Of a DNA stretch of 64,000 nt, positions 61,101 to 64,000 are shown piece by piece. A model generated the notes under the pieces. It saw only the letters and a program-made list of their open reading frames with translations. It did no database searches and was not told the origin of the DNA. The stretch covers positions 3,629,004-3,693,003 of the forward strand of contig CM032661.1 of NCBI GenBank assembly GCA_019095985.1, given 5' to 3'. Within the stretch, counting starts at the first letter, position 1. Each line of letters begins with the position of its first letter. Both the position numbers and the translations under genes were made by a program. Origin of the DNA: Streblospio benedicti (Eukaryota > Annelida > Polychaeta > Spionida > Spionidae).

Positions 61101-63818
61101 TATCGTAAGTTTGTCATGCTCTTTAGTGCATTGTGAAAAAATTAACTGTCAGTAGTGAAATCATAGTATCCATCATTGATTTATGTTCACATCAACATGT
61201 GAAATAAATCCAGAAGTGGATAAGTGGAAAAGCAGGAACAGTGTGGCAAAAACGTGGAAAAAGTCTTGAATTTTATCAGTCTTAAAAATGGGAGCCCTGC
61301 TATGATCAACTCTGAATCAAATGGGTTTTTAGGGCTATTTTTCAGCTGGTGTTACATGTGAATTGAATAAGTTGCATATTGCAGGAAGCGAAGTTGGTAA
61401 CTTGTACAACATGTGACGAGGAGCGAACACTGGCGACAAAGGCTGCCGTTTCAGACGACGCACTCAAGGTTAGAAGGTCACAATCATATAGCAGGTGGAC
61501 ATGGTTAACTTGTACTTGAATAGCTTAAAAACAATACATTTTGAGCTATCAGCATGACCTGTAATGAAATATAGCAATAGAATTCTTTATTATTGTGAGT
61601 TACAAAAAAGAACTCACCTAGTTTGAAAACAATAGCTAGTGTGATCCCTCCACCCCCGAGGCTCAGTTGGTTACCTAACCTGCCTCTGCCATGTACCAAC
61701 ACCACATGGCCTCCCACTGCTATAATCATCAGCAAGTTGATGACTGCAGAGTATCAGCAAACAAACAAACAAACAAACATGTCCATGCATTACAGTAAAT
61801 ATCCACAACAAGGGAGCCCAATTCGCAGTCACAAATCCTTTCATTGTAGAGGATTGCCATTGTTTACTCCATCATTTACTTACGTTATTGACAGGTACTG
61901 CATGAAAACATTTTCCATTATACATATTTGCCGTGAGTCTGTTCACTGTATGAGGTTTGTACCGTGTGGTTGTGTATCAGGTGGACGTCTGCTGGCCGTA
62001 CCCGGCCCACTGCACCGAGGGCGAGGCGCGTGACGGACGCTCCGTGTGCAAACCCGGCAAGTGCAGCCCAGGGTAAGCTGCTCTCTCACAGTTACGGCCA
62101 TGTATTGTATATTTCAAGCGACAGTATGTATGACTTCTTAAAAATGTTCCATGATTCAATTACTTAAAGATATTACCTGCTTTTCTTTAAGAAATAGAAG
62201 AAAATAAATAAATAAAAATAAGAATTCAACTGGACACATCTGAATATGCTTTTAAAACTAACACCACTGATGCCAGTGACCATCATATTTAAAGTGTTAA
62301 GTTGAAGAACAGGTGAGAATTGTGGTGACAAAGTTGGCTTCTAGCTCTGATAGGTAAAAGTCAGATCATTGTTTGACCGTGCACTTTGGCATACGCTAGT
62401 CAATGTCAAATGTGCTGTTTCTGTCACATGCCAATGATCTGGTGTATATGTAAAAAGTCAAGTATGGCTATAGAGACGACAAAACTTGCACATTTGCATT
62501 TCCGTGTTGCTAAATTTTGTTTTGAAAACAAATTTGACAGGTGTTTTGTAACTAACACTGTGTCGATTGCTGTAGATACGGCATGAACTCTGCGGGGGAG
62601 TGTGAGCTGTGCGGATCGCTGCTGTTTGATGGCTGTGTGGAGTGCGCAGACTTCGCCTCGGAATCGGACACCAAGAACTGCAGCCGGTGTGCGGCGGGAC
62701 ACGCCCTTAATGAGAACGGAACCGCCTGCCTCAGTAAGACACCTCTTTAAAGACTATATACACTGTCATGAACATATTTGTGTCTCTTTTTACGCCATAT
62801 CTTTACAGTTTTAAGTGTAAAGAAAGTTAAATCCTTGATTTTCACCTATGATATATATTTTACTTGAGAAAATGGCCATGGTGCTTTTGTTCATTGAAAA
62901 ACTAGATCACATGAAATTGTATTATCGAATAAAACACACAATGTATTTGAACCCCCCACCCCCAAAAAAAAAAAATAGTAAAAAAATTCTCCTGTATAGA
63001 AGCACCACACTACACATTTACTTTCATTACACGTTGTTGTTCGCCTGAGTTAAAACTCAGTTAAGACAATGGAGAAAATAGCTATAAAGGCACACACTGG
63101 TTCACTTACAATTCAATAGTCTAGTAGTCACGCTTCGATTGCCACATGGCAGCGGAGTAGACTTGCCAGAGGTGATAACGTGGTGTGTTTGCTGGCAGAG
63201 TGTGACGCGTCGTGCGCCGCTTCGTGTGGAGACGACCGCGCGGCATGCAGCAAGTGCGCTCCCGGATACACGCCCGGACCCGACCAGATCACGTGTGGAT
63301 GTAAGTCTCTTGGTCCTGCATGCTCCTTTGTTGCTTCTTGACTTGAAAAAAAAACGCAGAGAATAAAGTGGATTAATTGATGTGAAAGGTGGCCATTTTT
63401 TAATGGTGAAAACGAAAAAGAATAGAGAATTTGGAAAAAGTTGTCATTTTTGAAAAATCCCTTGCTTCAAATACCATCTTAAATGCAGTTGAAATGTTTA
63501 CTTAAAAGCGTCAAATGAAGAGGAAAAAATTCTGTAGAATTGCCTATGGACAGTTCGGAATTTGCATTTTTCTGGTGATGGGAAAAGAAGTTCTCAATAA
63601 TATGAAATTCCTGAAGAATATTGTCTTTTCTAGTCAGGTTAAATCATAGTCACACTACAGACCTTCATCATTCACAGCAGCAAGCTCATTAAATAAACCC
63701 TTGTATGCCATTTGTTGCAGTCCAATGCCATGTGTGTGATTCAACGAAAGAAAACTGCAAAAACCAGCCTGATGCCACTGAGATGACTCACTGGTGTCCT
63801 CACTCCAGCCTCTGCTGG
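46844..63818 (+). CDS. Multi-exon gene for a furin-like cysteine-rich repeat protein (3' part of the gene, continues past the window)
   Basis: Twenty-four exons with GT..AG borders chain into one frame of about 900 residues: 46844-46906, 47088-47210, 47953-48063, 48980-49078, 49446-49554, 50595-50720, 51161-51271, 51808-51921, 52735-52836, 53115-53213, 53701-53838, 55673-55774, 56422-56544, 57618-57704, 58037-58198, 58477-58593, 58878-58994, 59326-59439, 60331-60467, 61385-61468, 61981-62072, 62576-62733, 63199-63300, 63721-63818. Most are 1-1 symmetric modules of 30-54 residues with C-x3-C-x2-C near the start, C-x2-C in the middle, an aromatic Gly-Tyr/Phe turn and a final Cys. This is the pattern of furin-like / growth-factor-receptor Cys-rich repeats in secreted or surface proteins. 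No transmembrane helix or signal peptide lies in the window, so both ends are missing. The last exon resembles a Ly6/uPAR domain. TNFR- or EGF-type repeats are less fitting alternatives. The protein's function is not known to me. Confidence 0.85.
47088..47210 (+). CDS. Exon 2: Cys-rich module
   Basis: 123 bp, 1-1, acceptor tttgtag and donor gtcagt. LDPDGCIFYETTDF, then STSDFFCPENFCKIGY and AYNPVTKHCD. The Gly-Tyr-Ala-Tyr turn and closing Cys are typical. Its damaged twin is at 42710-42833. Confidence 0.75.
47953..48063 (+). CDS. Exon 3: Cys-rich module
   Basis: 111 bp, 1-1, acceptor tttacag, donor gtaata. ACDDDLGNCYYDEQADELV, then KLSSGCKPGFFFQDGTCQ. The acidic stretch between the second and third Cys is unusual for the family. 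Confidence 0.78.
48064..48979 (+). other. Intron with purine-rich repeat
   Basis: 48100-48660 holds repeats of 'gggatgtggggaaaaaag' type, the reverse of the polypyrimidine stretches at 9225-9340 and 27265-27380. It is a dispersed low-complexity repeat; no exon seen. Confidence 0.5.
48980..49078 (+). CDS. Exon 4: Cys-rich module
   Basis: 99 bp, 1-1, acceptor gtggcag, donor gtaaag. SCVSNCAVCSDDSTCTTC followed by NPGFYHTAGDPDTCT. It is close to the family consensus C-x3-C-x2-C-x5-C-x2-C-x13-C. Confidence 0.85.
49446..49554 (+). CDS. Exon 5: Cys-rich module with one extra base
   Basis: 109 bp with good acceptor ttccag and donor gtaagt. ACPNGCLKCSLAGGEVVC then DKCNANYAGPITGTP. The end should read PKCI-G by analogy, but cccaaagtgc carries one A too many, so the normal phase-1 join to 50595 fails by one base. 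The neighbouring exons agree with each other in phase, so either a sequencing error in the A run or a real frameshift allele is likely. Confidence 0.72.
50240..50450. repeat. Inverted repeat in an intron
   Basis: 'acccgtcctat' and 'aggacgggta' occur twice each in alternating orientation, giving possible hairpins. Probably a worn MITE; no target duplication seen. Confidence 0.4.
50595..50720 (+). CDS. Exon 6: Cys-rich module
   Basis: 126 bp, 1-1, acceptor ccacag, donor gtgagt. GCSAGCSDCTFSESNIQC, ASCAVTIEQSGNKIKF, VQQDNTCV. The loop between the middle C-x2-C and the last Cys is long. Confidence 0.85.
51161..51271 (+). CDS. Exon 7: Cys-rich module
   Basis: 111 bp, 1-1, acceptor actacag, donor gtgagt. 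RLRNNCGQGAFSAGSAGDTC then TECLEAFDLSAGGDQCD. It has fewer Cys at the start than other modules. Confidence 0.8.
51516..51675. mobile_element. Foldback MITE of about 160 bp
   Basis: tgagacttctctccatcacc..ggtggcac at the left is inverted as gtgctgccacctggtgacag..aagtctca at the right, arms of about 50 bp. It lies in the intron before exon 8. Confidence 0.6.
51808..51921 (+). CDS. Exon 8: Cys-rich module
   Basis: 114 bp, 1-1, acceptor cttgtag, donor gtgagg. ACAPHCSDCSDTNAGPGKC then NTDACKSGYYYQQSSQTCQ. A textbook module of this gene, resembling the alpha exons upstream. Confidence 0.85.
52401..52680 (+). mobile_element. Probable fragment of a TTAA (family K) element
   Basis: TTAA then agataatgttcatcccca and tttgttctgtaaata match the left end of 39732-40273. 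Downstream frames hold VKLPLLSPYCLKN and RQYCRLCPRLYNENH, which look like a transposase tail with a Cys cluster, but the evidence is weak. No right end was found. It lies in the intron between exons 8 and 9. Confidence 0.35.
52735..52836 (+). CDS. Exon 9: Cys-rich module
   Basis: 102 bp, 1-1, acceptor tttacag, donor gtagtt (weak). ACGNCQQCTADGCILPC then DRGFVYSSGVCSSCNVN. It has seven Cys in 34 residues. Confidence 0.82.
53115..53213 (+). CDS. Exon 10: Cys-rich module
   Basis: 99 bp, 1-1, acceptor ctttcag, donor gtactg. GMLNCDYCLTPGQCMVQGC then AAGYSLSGDHNTCK. This continues a module begun in exon 9. Confidence 0.82.
53701..53838 (+). CDS. Exon 11: Cys-rich module
   Basis: 138 bp, 1-1, acceptor ttttcag, donor gtgaga. 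ACNEGHPGCTRCIFYLDADD, then QEIKICTDCQSGGDNQGY and KLVDGQCE. This is one of the longer modules, with an acidic insert after the third Cys. Confidence 0.85.
54930..55500. repeat. Degenerate minisatellite of about 110 bp units
   Basis: 'tttaatctrttcyagacctgtt' followed by G-rich sequence recurs about every 105-130 bp, roughly five times. It includes an 18-G run (54979-54996) and the CAG tract. It lies in the intron between exons 11 and 12. Confidence 0.6.
55066..55112 (+). repeat. (AGC)n microsatellite, about 15 units, uninterrupted
   Basis: 47 bases of pure AGC/CAG inside one minisatellite unit, intronic. Purity suggests a variable locus. Confidence 0.9.
55673..55774 (+). CDS. Exon 12: Cys-rich module
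   Basis: 102 bp, 1-1, acceptor attgcag, donor gtggca (poor at +4). ACGTDCSSCGAAGGCDSC then RSEGAWVRDTMDNICK. The exon is more GC-rich than the flanking intron. Confidence 0.8.
56422..56544 (+). CDS. Exon 13: Cys-rich module
   Basis: 123 bp, 1-1, acceptor tggcag, donor gtgagt. ACPANCDACVMETLASSER, then IVKCSNCEFGYGPSGANGEN and CA. Confidence 0.85.
57618..57704 (+). CDS. Exon 14: first half of a split module
   Basis: 87 bp, 1-1, acceptor attacag, donor gtaatg. ACHTDCTVCDANGAGKCDK then TKTIIGCGSQ. The expected Gly-Tyr turn and last Cys are in the next exon (GDYCSVGYGL..NTC), so this intron sits inside a module rather than between modules. Confidence 0.82.
57740..57875. repeat. Short foldback repeat
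   Basis: gattctccatggaaaatgtcc at the left and ggatttccatggagaatc at the right are inverse. Intronic, between exons 14 and 15. Confidence 0.45.
58037..58198 (+). CDS. Exon 15: end of one module plus a complete one
   Basis: 162 bp, 1-1, acceptor ctttcag, donor gtgagt. GDYCSVGYGLVATDNTC, then AACAGNCVWCNCNGAGKC and DSNGCEDGYVYKASDMTCS. It is the largest exon of the array and a probable exon fusion (intron loss). Confidence 0.85.
58477..58593 (+). CDS. Exon 16: Cys-rich module
   Basis: 117 bp, 1-1, acceptor tttacag, donor gtgagt. KCPDNCLSGCSYNAASDS, then TTCITCSAGYFANSPTSD and TCI. The donor lies at the left edge of a minisatellite that copies the donor itself. Confidence 0.85.
58585..58690. 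repeat. Minisatellite overlapping the exon 16 donor
   Basis: A unit of 37-39 bp with 'acaacagacgcgtgtatcgg' is present about three times. The first begins in the exon end, so ATCG|GTGAGT is copied as atcg|gtgacg at 58631, 37 bp downstream. Confidence 0.7.
58878..58994 (+). CDS. Exon 17: Cys-rich module
   Basis: 117 bp, 1-1, acceptor tttccag, donor gtgaga. ACDTNCVSGSCMWDATNQK, then TQCSACKPGFRLHADDKTCQ. It shares the C-V/L-SG-x-C layout with exon 16, so the two are likely a local duplication. Confidence 0.87.
59326..59439 (+). CDS. Exon 18: Cys-rich module
   Basis: 114 bp, 1-1, acceptor ctgcag, donor gtgagt. ACISHCLQCEDDTTCGTD, then SGPDQCATNYGVSKDRTQCR. Confidence 0.85.
60331..60467 (+). 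CDS. Exon 19: Cys-rich module, phase 1 to 0
   Basis: 137 bp, acceptor gggcag, donor gtgagt. ACPRSCARCEEDASGTMVC, VECAPRHQMNRDEC, RPCGDGCDECQTT. It is the first exon that does not end in phase 1, so it marks the end of the simple shuffled array. It is strongly GC-rich. Confidence 0.85.
61385..61468 (+). CDS. Exon 20: short exon, phase 0-0
   Basis: 84 bp, acceptor attgcag, donor gttaga (weak). EAKLVTCTTCDEERTLA then TKAAVSDDALK. It has one C-x2-C and no closing Cys. Both phases match the neighbours. Confidence 0.78.
61604..61790 (+). repeat. tRNA-like SINE with (AAAC)n tail
   Basis: gaactcacctagtttgaaaa, then ggctcagttggttacctaac (A-box like), a body and aacaaacaaacaaac. An inverted partial copy is at 23221-23305. 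Confidence 0.6.
61981..62072 (+). CDS. Exon 21: Cys-containing exon, phase 0-2
   Basis: 92 bp, acceptor tatcag, donor gtaagc. VDVCWPYPAHCTEGEARD then GRSVCKPGKCSPG. It joins the next exon as SPG-YGMNSAG, recreating a Gly-Tyr turn across the intron. Confidence 0.8.
62576..62733 (+). CDS. Exon 22: Cys-rich module, phase 2-1
   Basis: 158 bp, acceptor ctgtag, donor gtaaga. YGMNSAGECELCGSLLFDGC, VECADFASESDTKNC, SRCAAGHALNENGTACL. It returns the chain to phase 1. Confidence 0.85.
63199..63300 (+). CDS. Exon 23: Cys-rich module
   Basis: 102 bp, 1-1, acceptor ctggcag, donor gtaagt. KCDASCAASCGDDRAAC then SKCAPGYTPGPDQITCG. It is the last furin-like module in the window. Confidence 0.85.
63721..63818 (+). 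CDS. Exon 24: probable first exon of a Ly6/uPAR domain
   Basis: 98 bp, phase 1 to 0, acceptor ttgcag, donor gtaagt. FQCHVCDSTKENCKNQ, then PDATEMTHWCPHSSLCW. The start C-x2-C-D-S, the C-x8-like spacing and the WCP..CW end match the first finger of Ly6/uPAR three-finger domains, not the furin-like modules. The rest of the domain would lie in exons to the right of the window. Confidence 0.7.
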
Positions 63819-64000
63819 GTAAGTGGCATGTCATAAATCGTCTACTAATGGCCAACCTCTAATACCCGCCCACCTCTATTAAACACACCCCTCAGCTGGC
63901 AGGTATTACCTCTAATAAACGTCCCCTCTTCTTTTATTGTGGTCAATGTGCGTCTGTTTCGATTTCATAACGCATTATAACGAGTCTGCATTGTGTGAAG
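63819..64000 (+). other. Intron after the last exon
   Basis: Contains 'ctctaatacccgcccacctctattaaac'-type repeats (tandem taata/ttaaac phrases) seen in many MITEs; no exon seen before the window ends. Confidence 0.4.

Noticed and set aside
61623-62033. 136-codon frame ending in exon 21
   Set aside because: Begins in a SINE and enters exon 21 in a shifted frame, losing its Cys pattern.

Overview
The window is non-coding-rich animal genomic DNA with a spliced, plus-strand gene. Exons are 60-160 bp, carry GT..AG splice sites and are separated by introns of 180 bp to more than 1 kb. The introns are packed with LINE, SINE, Penelope-like and cut-and-paste DNA transposon remains. Two runs of exactly 100 N (10360-10459 and 43289-43388) mark scaffold gaps. 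Nothing fixes the species. The exon style, the many phase-1 cysteine-rich modules and frequent 'acatgta' words would suit an invertebrate such as a lancelet or a mollusc, but that is only an impression.

The right third (about 46844-63818) is the healthy part of one gene. Twenty-four consecutive exons can be chained in one reading frame, apart from one extra base in the exon at 49446-49554. They give about 900 residues of cysteine-rich modules of the furin-like / growth-factor-receptor type. Eighteen exons are symmetric 1-1 and start with a Cys, usually as Ala-Cys. Near the end the phases change (1-0, 0-0, 0-2, 2-1, 1-1, 1-0), and the last exon looks like the start of a Ly6/uPAR three-finger domain. 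The gene runs off the right edge. More modules of the same kind lie upstream at 29120-29251, 34791-34895 and 36846-36917.

The left half (1-29300) is a decaying array of paralogous units, each an intron segment with one cysteine-rich exon ('alpha' or 'beta'). Alpha exons at 4600 and 21487 are readable. Beta exons at 2524, 3474 and 17203 are broken, and the last was hit by a hAT-type transposon with a perfect 8-bp target duplication. Because the units are paralogous, several transposons can be compared with their own empty sites inside the window: a TTA-duplicating Harbinger-like MITE, a TTAA-duplicating MITE family, a CAGCG-ended 1.1-kb element inside a LINE reading frame, and a 1.7-kb insertion in the same LINE.

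The middle (29300-47700) holds the most interesting mobile DNA. At 29881-33219 lies a 3.3-kb transposon with inverted repeats of about 130 bp, TA flanks and a spliced gene for a DTDV / AFTGCD / CXC-tail protein. At 37463-41457 is a four-level nest: a TTAA element containing a Penelope-like GIY-YIG palindrome, whose right arm contains a second TTAA MITE and a pogo-like MITE. The block 40476-43288 is repeated at 44876-47667. It ends exactly at the second gap and carries homopolymer indels in both copied exons, so it is probably an uncollapsed allele or contig-overlap artefact rather than a true duplication.
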